The notes beneath the pieces were generated by a model. That model was given only the letters and a program-made list of their open reading frames with translations. It did no database searches and was not told the origin of the DNA. From assembly GCA_020631735.1 (NCBI GenBank), contig CM036170.1, forward strand, positions 67,967,737 through 68,031,736: DNA of 64,000 nt, in the 5' to 3' direction. Both the position numbers and the translations under genes were made by a program. The stretch comes from Saccharum officinarum (taxonomy: Eukaryota > Streptophyta > Magnoliopsida > Poales > Poaceae). How positions within the stretch are numbered: position 1 is the stretch's first letter; every line of letters starts with the position of its first letter. Below are positions 34,630-46,700 of this stretch, one piece after another.

Positions 34630-37600
34630 TGTAACACCCCAGGTGTTGATCACCAATTAGGCAGTGGGTTTAAGCTCAAACACGACAAATTAAGTGGAGA
34701 TGACAATGTCAAGGTCAACCTATGGAGATGAGCCTAACCTAAAGTGGATGTTGCATCATTGCTTTACATATAGGTCCCTTTTCAAAGATATATGTTTGGA
34801 TGGTGTTATTGCCATATCTTCATGTGTCTCACCTTGGTACCTATCTATATTGATCCCTGGAAAAGTTTCATAAAGTTTGGAATCAAAAAGTCACATGAAA
34901 TGATAAGTTAGATGCTTGTTTGGATTATAACTAAAACCTGTCTTACATCCTATGGGAACTAGTGTTGAGCAACATACAAATGCAATATGTGCAACACATC
35001 TTGGACACATGTGGAACACCCTAGTGGAACATGTGTAGCATGTATCTTGAAACAAGCACTACAATTATAGTGACTTCTATGTTTCAGTGCATGTGAGGCC
35101 TACACTTTTGTGCAACCTATGCATGGTGTGTATGTTTGGCCTCTACAACACCTTAACTAAACTTAGTACACTTAATGGAACAATGTTCATGTTGATCATT
35201 TTGATTAAATGTGCTTCTAAGTGATGGTTGACCATGTATGGACCCTAGGACCCTTTCGTTTGACCATTTCAAAAGTCTGACCTAGAAGCTTTGCATGACT
35301 GTGCACCCTTTTACAAAGTTCTAGAGAATTTTATAAGGAACAAACTTTGTTTAAGAGTCAAGTCATGAAAATGGGTGGAAAGTGCTCAAAGAGGGCCCAC
35401 AAGTCAGATTGAGGGTTGTTTCCAGCACTTAGCATATTCTAAGTCCCCTAATCAGCAACATCAAGTCAACATGTTCACGACATTTTATCTTCCAATTTCA
35501 TATAGTGGCTCAATTAGGTTCCTTAATATGAGTTGGAGTACTGTTCATGGGGAACACAATGAATCAAGTGTCATCACATTTGGAGTATATTTGGATCTCC
35601 AAAATCAGTTGCTAAAACAGCATGTCTGCAACTTTGTCGCTCCAATGACTTTGAGATTGGCATGTCGCGTTCTCCAAAAATTGTTAAGTAACTTGAGTAG
35701 GTCCAAATGTAAAAGTTGGAGCTTACATGATGGGGAAGAACATACAAGAAGATGGCACCAGTTGCATTTCATGTTGACCCTCAATTTGGATATTTTCTCA
35801 TTGCTATTATTTCATGGACAGTACAAACTTTGGAGCCAATTACCTCCTAATCCAGGGCCCTAATGCCTATGGTCCCTTAATCAAAGTCGTAGAGCATTAG
35901 CAACATAACAAATTTTGTATTGGGCCCATGTCCAAATTTAGCCCAGAAATGGCCCAAAACCGATGCCCACCATGCCCACTTTGGCACCCGCCACGTATTC
36001 GGGGAAATGCCTGAGGGGTGAACACGCGCCCTGGGACGTGGCCGACATGCGCCTTGCTTGCTGCCGCGTGTGCGCCACGCGCCGTGGCTGTCCTAGTGCC
36101 GCTGCCTGCTGCCCATCGAGAAGAGAAGCAACCCCCTGCACGCCTGAGTCCCTCCCTCACCTCACCCACTGCCTCTCGCCCTCAGTGCATGCACAGCGCG
36201 CGGACGGGCGTCCGCCATGGACGAGCGAGCAAAGCTCGTGTCTGCACCAACGTTCTCGCTGATGGCTCGGTCGTAGGCCAAGTAGAGCTCGCCACTGTGC
36301 CCGCCTTGCCTCCCTTCCTCTCTCGCGTAGGCTCGTCGCGGCCAATTTCCACCGGTGGTCGCCGCCGCCGGCACGGCCATGCCGGCACTGCCGCCCTCAT
36401 GTGGCCAAGCCACCTTGGGTCGCTTCGAGCTGAGCCATTCAGTCTCATGGACGCATGTGGATTCACCGGTGCTCGCGCTGCCCTTCCCCTCGGCCCGCCG
36501 CTGCCGGTGCTCGCCTACCGCCGATGGCCGCGGCCGCAGCCGCCTGCATCCGTGGCCAAGAGGCCATGGACCACCTCACGTCGAGCCATGGCCACCTTTG
36601 GATGCGCCTCGACGCCGCGAACCTCACCGGCCGCTTCCTCACCACCGGCGCCGCCCTATGTCGGCCGGCCGAGCCGGACCACCACCTCCCCGCTCGGCGT
36701 CGAGATGAAGAAGATGACTGATGCCTCCCTCTCTCTCAGTATCTCTCTGGGTGACTGACGTGCGGGCCCGGCTAAACCAGGGGTCCCACGTGTCGGTTAT
36801 GAATGGCAGGGATGGGGTAAGCGTTCGTGTGCGCCTAGCGATTTCAACAGGGTTTGAGTAATTCCGATTTTGAATTTCAGATTTCTTGTAAATCTTCAAA
36901 TATTCATATCTAATGCTAGGAGACTCCAAAAATAGTAAAAGTGGACTTTTTGGAAACTTTGAGAAGAAATCTATGTAATAGAGTCATAAAATATTACAGG
37001 TTTGTAGATGTTTTCTGATGTCCTTATTTAAGTTTTAAAAGTGCTATAAAAATGCCTCTAAACTTGACCAGAGCAAGATATGGAGTTTTAGATATCCAAA
37101 AATAGTGATTCTTGTTTTGTTAATTTTGTAATGACATGTACTTTCTAGGAAAAATATTAAACACCATAGTTGTTCACTGTTTTCTTAAGGTTTTGATTGG
37201 ACCTTGATAAATAAGGGAATCTATATTATTTTGCTTGTCATTTTATATCTTGAGTTGTGATGCTCCAAATGATGTGAAATTTTGATGGTAGGTTTGTCAT
37301 GATATGGAGGTACTGTGGTATAAATTTCATGGTCATTGCTTATTATATGATCTAATTATTGATTTAACTTGTTTAAGGCTTGATAAATAGCTTATAAATA
37401 ATATATAAATGATAAAATGTAAAATGTTATTCCATTATCTTAGTATGAGGATGCTCTATCATTTTGATCCAAACTATGGCCATATGTTCATAGAAAATAT
37501 TGAGTTTTAGGTTTAACTTGCTCTTACATAATTTATTGCTATGGCCATTTGTCTTTTTCTTAGAGGTTGATATACATGTCCAAATGGTTTCAAATTTCTA

Positions 37601-40184
37601 CAGTAGACTTTTGGTAGCATGTGTAGGCCACTATAATTTCTGTAGAATTTATTGTGCACTTTTGATAGGTGGTCATAATTCCACCTAATTATCTAAATAA
37701 ATTAAGAAAATGTATTAAAAGAATTTATTTAGTAATTGACACTATGTTTTCTGGTGTTAATTAGTAATGTATGAAATGTTGGTAAAGTTGGTTTTATTCA
37801 ATTATATGTTTGCAACATAAGTAAATAATTATTTCTTTCAAATGAGGTTTCTGAACAGATTTGAGAATATTGTTAATTACCCTATGCAAATGATGTTTTC
37901 ATGTCTTGTGTGCTATAACAAAGTTGTTGTGAATTTCATGATCTAGCTGCTGTTAAATTTTGGTGGCATTTGGCCATATGGTTTAGAAACTACAGCTGTT
38001 CTAATCTGGGTTCAGATTTATGTTGCTCTCTGTCCTTTCAGGACAGATTCTGTACCTTCTGTATTTCGACCTGGTAAATGTTAGAATCAGATTTAGATGA
38101 TTATAAGTGAAATTTAGATAATTTCACAAGCTTTTCATAATGTCTTCTTGCAAGTCATTTGGAGTTGTAAATCTCCAGTTATGATTAAATTACTCAGCTG
38201 TTGGTCTGATGTCCAGAAGGTAGCAACTTCTAGTTCTAATACTTGTTTAACTTTATCATGCTTGGGTATTGAAGTGTGACTCATATCTTTGATGATACTT
38301 GGGTGGTACCCGGTGATCCTGTGAGACTTGTTTCTTGATTGATGTGCTTGCCCTCTTCTATGTTATGTCTTAATGAGGATTAAGTTAATTAGCTCTAGGG
38401 TTTATGTGAACTTTGGTATGCTTGCATGATTAATTTGTTTATTGCATTTTTATGCATTCATACATATGTATTATTGCACCTCATTTAGGTACGTAGCTGA
38501 AGCACGTAAAGGACCTAAGGTGGAGCCAAACCCGAAGATGGAGTTGGTGGATCCATCCCGAAGATCGAAGGACCGGACAAGTGGTAGATTGGAAGATGCT
38601 CGCCAAGCGGGTTTCATCTGACATACTCTAACTTGAGTCGGATCCCAGGCAAGCCCCGGAGCATTATAAGCCTTCTACCTTCAAAGCAATTAATTTTATA
38701 TATGTTATAAGTATTGTTGCATTAAGTGGTAGGAGTTGGTTGAAAACCTTGTTGCATTATATCATTCCTTGTCCAGATATATGAATCCTTGAATCCTACA
38801 TAGACTAGGATCGAATAGATGCTTAGCCCTGCTTTAAGCGGTAGAAGTCAGGTGATTTCCTGTCACCTGCGAGATATAGGGATATTCATATATGACACGG
38901 TTGGCTATATTTGCTATCGTAGAAAAGAATCATGTGTTAATAAAATAAAATGAGACCGGACGGGATGACGATAGTGAAGCAACAAGGCATGGAGGTCTTG
39001 GGTGTGAATCTATCCCCGTCTGAGTCGTTTAAGGACCGATTCGCTGTACGTCCTTGAGTCATGTTGAACGCAGTCTAACACTTAGTTGGCCGGATAAGTC
39101 GTTCCGACCGCGAAGCCGAGTAATGTGATTCAGGCCGGAAATCGAATGGTAGGTTGCTTCTTGGAGGAGAGAAAGGATGTGCTTGGAGACATTGGCGTGA
39201 GACCAAGGGGGGGGGGTTAGAGTCCCTATCACCTGGCAGAGTGTCGCCCTTGGGGTCGCGACATCATTCGGACCCGCGATTTCTGAATCATATGAAAAGG
39301 TGGCCTGTGCGACCCTGGCAGGGGTCTGCACAGTGAGTGTTAGAAATACCCCTCCAGCTGGATAGGAATTCGATTCGAATCGCCGTCGCTCCCGGTTAGT
39401 GAGCACTTGACTTGAGCAGCGGCAACGTAGATTCCATTAAATTGAACGGATGGTTAATTGGATCACGATAGAAAGGTTGTCTCAATTTATACCTGCTGTG
39501 GTTAATATTGTTTGTTCCTAATAAAGTGAGTGCTCTAGTACAGGTGCTAATATAGATGACAGGTTAATGATGATTAACTTGATGCTTAAGCATTAATGAT
39601 TACTTATCTGTATTAAGCTTTTATGCAAAATATTGTCAAGCCAGCCTACTTTATATCAGCCTTGCATGATCCTTGGTGTCACTTTATTTCTGGTTTCTGA
39701 CGGGTAAGTCTAGCTGAGTACTTTGTCGTACTCAGGGTTTTATCCCCACTTGTTGCAGGTTGTGATGTATCATGGCGACTGCAAGAGTTGGTTGGCTCCT
39801 GCCGTAGAGACGGAGTGTGATCACGGGCGTGATCCGTCTAAGTTATCTTCTCTCTACTGCTTTTGTTGGAAGTCGACCTTGGTACTGGCATGTATTTGAA
39901 ATAAGATAAATGTTAGTTTCAAATTACTTTGCTTCCGCTACTTTTCAAACTAAGTTGTAATAACTATGTTAAACTTCGATGTATATTGAATTACTTGTGA
40001 AATGGTTGTAACATGTGACTTGTTATATTGAATCACTACGATCTTGGCTTTTATGTTGGTTGGTTTGAAATCCCTCGTGATTTCATTGGACTACCGGAGT
40101 TATATGGGCTCAAGTGCGAGAATTTGATCACTCTGGTGATTGTTTTTGTACTTGTTCTCTTATAATTTGGACGGTTCTGTTACA
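34630..40184 (+). repeat. Right LTR of the LARD-like element, 5555 bp
   Basis: Near-identical copy of 24262-29811, with scattered substitutions and small length differences (for example a G-run at 39207-39216). It is followed by agttt, the right target duplicate. Confidence 0.9.
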
Positions 40185-43100
40185 AGTTTTACTTTACAAG
40201 AGTGGCTACAAAGAATTTTAGTGTTTTTTTATCTGTACCACAAGCTCCAAAGTTCATATATATGTCATTGTGGTCAAGTGTTTAGAAAATTTTCTTACAA
40301 AATTCCTGTGTCTTCTTTGCATTTGATGAAATTCTCTACAACTAAAAAGATGCAGATGTTATTGTCACCGCTAAACGAATCGGACCGCTCCCTAATTACC
40401 TCGCATGCGCGAGGCTTCCCCGCGAAAACAAAACTACCCCACGACGCCGCCAGCCCCCGCCTCCCCACGACCCCATGACACCGCCAGCCCCCGCACGCGG
40501 TTGCGACCCGCGAGCCCTCGAACGTCGAGACATCCTCGAGCCGGCGTCCACGGTGCCCAGGCGGCGTCCAGGTGGGAGGCAGAGCAGCCTCCAAATAGCG
40601 GAGGCGGAGCGACGACCCTGCGGGCTGCGGCAGAGGCGGCGCGGTGTCCAGGGCCGGCGGAGGCCGAGCGGCGGAGAGCGGAGCAGCGACCCTGCCGCAG
40701 AGGCAGCGCAGCGTCCCGGTGCCCAGGTCTTCGTTAGGCACTTTGCCGGCGAGGAGAACCACCAGGTGTGCCAATCCCTTCTCTTCCCTTCCTGCCGTGC
40801 GAAACTGGAGCACCCGAACCCTCTAAAGCTAATTGGCTATTTGTATTCCAATCTGATCTAATTACATGTTTGTACATGTATTATTCCTGCTAACTTCTAT
40901 CCCTTTCGAGATTATCATGCGTACATGTGCACACCCATGTCTCTGCAGTTCCCAGTTCGGTCAGCTTTGCACTGAAAGTTTCCCAATCAAGAAAATCTGC
41001 GGCTTGATTGAGGAGAGCAGAGCCATATTGGTGGGGACGGTGCAAGGTGGCAGAGGCAGTTTGCTTCTTGATTTCTTTCTCCTGATCTGGTAGTTCCTGG
41101 TTCTCTGGTTCTTGATTTCCATTTGAGCGGCTTCCCTGCAATATATAGTTCTTGGTTCACTGGTTCAGATAACTGATTTCATCTTGTGTGAACAAGTTGT
41201 ACCAGAAATAATGGGCCAATTCCCCAACTTCTAATTGCATGCTCAGGGGCCACAGCTTTGCACCGGATCGGGTATGAGGATCTCACTGTTTCCAGTTGCT
41301 TCATGCATTTTTCACAGGGTGGGGAGCTGAGTTGAATTGGAGAGGACAACTGGTTGCTGCACCCATGAAGGCCGAGGCTTCCCATCCGCCTACAACCGCT
41401 GATGCTCAGTGTGCCTAAGCCTGGTGGATTCCAGCAACAAGCCCATGGTCCTGCATCAGGTTAGCACGATTGCTCTAATCTCTGGGACAAATTTTAGTAG
41501 GGAGAACCAGAGAAGTCAATTTGTAGGAACCTGTGTGAGTTGTTACATGCTGTAAATGTAATTTACGGCCTCCAAATCATCCTTTGATAAGGTGGATCTG
41601 AATAGTTCCTCACAGAAAAACAGAAAATCAGAAATAGTCATGTACAGGTACTGCTGCTCCTGTGTTGTTGGCGACAAATGATTGTAGAAGAAAACATTGA
41701 TGACTTTGGTATGATTCTAATTTTCAAGTCATAAAAAACAAGCAGAATCACTTTCAAGGTTTCTGTTGCTGAATGATACTATATAAATCATTTTAGGAAT
41801 AATGGGGCAACTGCGATTACCAGTTACCATAATTGCTAGCTCTCAACATTTTCCTTGTTCTCTGAACTTTACGATTGATCTTGCCACACATTTAAGATGC
41901 ACATGGTTGCCGCTCGGCTGCTCTCATCTGACAAGTCGCTTTGTAGCCGTGGCGTGCAGCCTGCATTGTCTACGCTTTTGGCTTTAGGGGATTCTTCCTG
42001 AAAGTTTCCCAATCAAGAAAATATGCTTACACCCTGATGTTCAAATTGACATAAGTTTCATATGATAACCTTGTTCAGACTGACATAGCGTTGCTAAATT
42101 CTTTATCCCGTTCAGCCCAAATCTGTTAAGTTATAATTGAAATACTAAATCAGGTTCTGTTAGTAGATGCAGACCGGCCAAACAGTAGGTAAGAGATTCA
42201 GACAAAAGAAATTCGGAACTGTCATTTTCTGTTAGTAGATGCAGGTGCATTAGCCTTGTGGAGTTGCAGTGATAAAAGGATAATGAAAATTTATATCTTT
42301 GTCAACCAAACTATATAGCTCAGAGATCTCATAACTTTAGTGCTGCTGCATATAGCTGTCTATGTGATTTATTTACTCTTTTTTTTTATGGAAGCACTTT
42401 TGTGGAGGGGCATTTAGAAATCAGCAGATGAGAAAGAGGATTAAAAACATTGTAATTTCAGGTCGTCGGAGGAGCTGAGCTGAGCTGCTGCACTTCGAAA
42501 GTTAGGTAAGTAGGTAGCAGTGCATCGGTAGCTTCAGCTTATGCAGTTGCAGCTTTCATTCGCTCTCATTATTAACGTGTAAGCAGAAAGTACTCATATA
42601 AGTTTTTGCAAATTACTGCACCTTCATGGGTAGATAGTTGAACAATTTATTTCCTCTTAACGAAATTTGGTACATTCAGGAAAAATTTTCATTCTTCATA
42701 TGCTTGTCTGAGAGCACATTTTGATTATAACCAGACCACAAGACATATCAATTGGGCTCAGTAGCAGTACAGATTGTCATTTCTTTACAAGCAATGAAAA
42801 CCTACACAAGCAAACTCAGAATCAGTTTCATTTCTTTGCAGAGAAGCAATAAGAAGTTAAGAACGAGAAGAAACAAAGAACTGATTCATACCTCAGGTAT
42901 CTCGAGTCTCTCCGAATCTATTTTCTCTAGAATCAGTTTCATATGTGATATCTGTCACACTTGCTTGCGTTCATTATTCTGTGCTCGATGGCATTGAAAT
43001 GGTCAGACTTTTGATTTATTCGATGGTTCGATATATCACCACTGCTACATCTACCTCTCATACCTGCTTTTGACTTATCTGTTGCTTTCTGAAGCTTTGG

Positions 43101-43744
43101 TATAGCAGGTCCATCCATATTGCTAGTATGCCCTCCGGCTCAGTTCAAATTCTTTGTGGAAGCATATCTCCTTGAGTTTGTTCTTTTGAGAATATTCCCT
43201 CAACATGTATTACCATATCATAATTTTAGACTATGCATAGCAGGTCCTGTCATATTGCTGGTATACCCCATTGCAAATAACAAATTCTTTAGTCAACCAT
43301 TAGATGACTGAGATATTTAGTCAAAGTTTTGTGCGTGCTTGGCTGTTTGTCATTGTATTTCTTTTTCCCTTCCTCCAAATTATTGCTTGGGTATTAGAAT
43401 TTGAGAATAAGTAATCTGGATAAAAATAGTACATCAATGCATCAGTAACTTTGGAGTGATTGTTTGGAAGCAGAGATAGAATAGAACACATGTGTTGGTC
43501 CTGAATTGGCATGAAGCTCATATGGGTGTGGTCTAATGGTCTCTATGTTTTTTTAAGGAACAGGTAGACTACAAGCAATTGTGGGTTATTTCAATGAAAA
43601 ATAGGGGCTCTCCTACACCATTGGGTGACAATACTAACACTACTAATGGAGGTAACCAAAATAGAAGGGCAATTATTGTATTCACTTTGTAGTATTGTTT
43701 ATATTATATAAATGATAATCAATAGTATATGGATGTAACACCGC

Positions 43745-46700
43745 AGGAAACAATGCTGTCGAACGTAAGAGAGAAAGAGATAAGGCTCGATGGCTCGCAA
43801 TGTCTCAAGAGAAAAAGGACGAAAGAAATAAAAAATGACGAGAAGCATATAAAAGAAAAAAGGAGCAACAACTATGTATCGAAACTACTAATGGTTGTAT
43901 AGTTGAAACATGGGTGAATAATGATATAGATGTTACTATTGATGTTTCTCATATGTGCTGTGTCAATTGGTAGATGGTCATTATGCATCCAATAAGGAAA
44001 ATATGGATCCTAATGAAACAGATGTTTGGTTGCATAGGAATAATTCGCTCCATGGAAACAATACTGATGATGTATCTAATCGGTTATCAGATAATTAAAT
44101 TGTTGTTAATATGGAATCAAAGCCTATATTTTTTTGTTGGTGAATGTGTCAGTAGCTTTATGTGCAACGAGATGATCGTCGAAGGATATTTGGTGTTCCG
44201 GTTGTCTTGCTACTATTTTAACTCAAACACAACTATGTAGGTGATAAGGTAATTACTGCTCGCAGCATAGTTAATCAAGAAATACAGTCACAGTGCATCG
44301 ATTCTTCACGTAAGAGACAATTAACAAATGAGCAAGTCATGGTTGATCGAGCAAGGTGTAGGATGACATGCAAACATGACACCTAAGCAACGGGAACAAA
44401 GGAAAAAGCGACAGAGGCTTTACAATCAAGCTCCATCTCGTAAAGAGGCAATGAAAGTTACTACAAACCGCTCCAGAGAGGTGCGAAGACACCTTAAATA
44501 GTGAGTCCATCGCAATGGAGAATCCACTCTTTAATCCAACGATGGAGTGGCCCACTGCAAACTCATCTAGGCCTCATGGTCCCATAGTAAGCCCCAGTGA
44601 TTGGGCTATCCTAGAATCCAGTGCAACACATATTCGCTTCCCACGAGCTACAGAGAAGACAAATGAAGATGATGATGATGGATGCGGTGATATATTTCCC
44701 GGTCATATGACACATAGACAAAATATTCCATCTGGGCAAAGACATGCGTTGTTAACCCGCCGTAACACTGTGTTTGAGCGTCGCATCGGTCGAAACACGG
44801 GAGTATCTAATAACAATGGTGAAGACCACGCGGATGAAAGTACGCCCTTACCTCAGTCAACCGTGACCAACAACGGTAAATAAAGAGGCCTCCCTATCCC
44901 CATTCCTTGACATGAAACAACTTTATTCCTATCTCAACCATGTCCATTATGTGATTGACAAAAAGCGTTGGACCAAGCAATCAAAATACATCAGCTACAC
45001 CTAAACAACCATTATTTGATGATACCGGTAATTTGCACTACTTTTAACATCGTGTACAATATTTGATTTCCTTTATTGTTATCAAAGTTGTAATATGTCA
45101 TGGCACTGTGACGATCACAGACAATGATGAGGGCGATATATTTGAAGATGATGAGGAAGAGGATGATGGATACCTGTTTGCTGGTCAAGGTATTTGTACC
45201 AAATATCGAATACCTTTCTAAACAACCAATACTTTATCTAACCTTTATTTTTATGTTCAAATGTTATTTCAATAGAGGAATCAGATGACGATGTCGAATG
45301 TGATACTACTGAGGAAGACACGGCTTCTAACCTTGAAGTACCTGACCCGTATGAAAAGGTGTATAGTAACATGCCTAGAGAGACACACATGCTAAAACCT
45401 ATCCCAAATTGTTATCACTGCGATGCGAAAAAGTTTCACAAAGAACCTCCTGGGTTCTGTTGCCACAACAGACAGGTCGAGCTGAATGCGTCAGTCATAC
45501 CAGACCAGCTCATGAGGCTTTGGACGAGCTCTGACGCGGACGCGAGGCACTTCCGTAACAATATCAGGTTTTTCAATGGCCACTTCTCTTTTACTTCCCT
45601 GTATCGTCGCCTCGACAATGCTACTACTAACATCAGAAATAGCGGCATATATATCTTTCCATGCACATGGCATGATCTATCACAACATAAGGTCATTTGG
45701 GAGAGAAGATGGTAAGAAGCCCAGACATCTTGAGCTTTACTTCTACGATGATGATCCGAGCCTTGAGCACCGGTACCGAAGGTGTCGTGAAGAGCAATAC
45801 CAAAAAGATAAAGAAGTTATAGATAGACTGGTGGCCATCCTTCGTGACAACCCATACTCACAACATTTGAGGAGTATGGGGCAGGCTGACACAACTCGAG
45901 GACTATCATCTCACACTTAACCTTGATCAGCGATTGGACCAAAGGACATACAACGTGCCGATGGCTTCAAAGGTGGCTGCTGTTTGGATCGAGGGTAGTG
46001 AACTCCTTGGTCAGTTCCAGAATAGTGTTGTCCTACATGGGAAAGATAGAAACAGGCATGACATTCGATCATACCATGGATGCTATGATGCTCTTTCATA
46101 CCCACTCTTCTTCCCTAGCGGTGAGCTTGGATGGCATATGGATATCCCAAAGAAAGGTGTTACTATGGAGGATGTCAACACGGCTCGTGCCCTACGTAAG
46201 GCTCATAGTGGTACTGAAGAAGAAGAAGAAACAGGTTTGTTTATCTTCTTATACTTTTCATGTATATCAAACCGTTATCCCAAGAACACCTATAATACCA
46301 TAGTTTTTTTTGTAAACTCTCTAGGAAATTTATGTGTTTCTGTGCGTGACTACTACTGCTACAAGTTTCAGATACGGCGAGGAATCTTTAATCCCATACT
46401 TTATGGCAAGCGTCTTTTCCAACAGTTTGGGGTGGACACGTACATCAAAATTAAGAGTTCTTGATTGGATTACATATGCAATCATCAAACGGAGATTAGG
46501 GCTGACCTTTACTAAGGATTGGTTGATAGCCTGCATGCTGGTGAGGGTAGATCAGAAGTTGTTGGGAAGCGGACGGTGATGCCTTCGTCATTTATCGGAG
46601 GTCCGAGGGACATGAGGCATAGGCACATGGATGCCATGGCACTGGTGCGAAGGTTTGGAAAACCAGACATCTTCCTGACTATGACATGTAATCCAAAGTG

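Larger units (their letters stand above)
24262..40184 (+). mobile_element. LARD-like LTR retrotransposon, 15.9 kb
   Basis: Two 5.55-kb LTRs (24262-29811, 34630-40184) begin TGTAACACC and end GTTACA, and enclose 4818 bp. A primer site TGGTATCAGAGC (initiator tRNA-Met) lies at 29814-29825, 2 bp inside the left LTR, and a polypurine tract AAGGGGGGAGGGC (34617-34629) abuts the right LTR. Flanks are ggttt (24257-24261) and agttt (40185-40189), a 5-bp target duplication with one mismatch. The interior has no frame above about 70 codons and no gag or pol motif that I recognise. Huge LTRs with a non-coding core define large retrotransposon derivatives (LARDs). In a stretch of about 850 bp the LTRs differ at roughly 1% by eye, so it is young. 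It would depend on proteins of a partner gypsy element. Confidence 0.88.
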
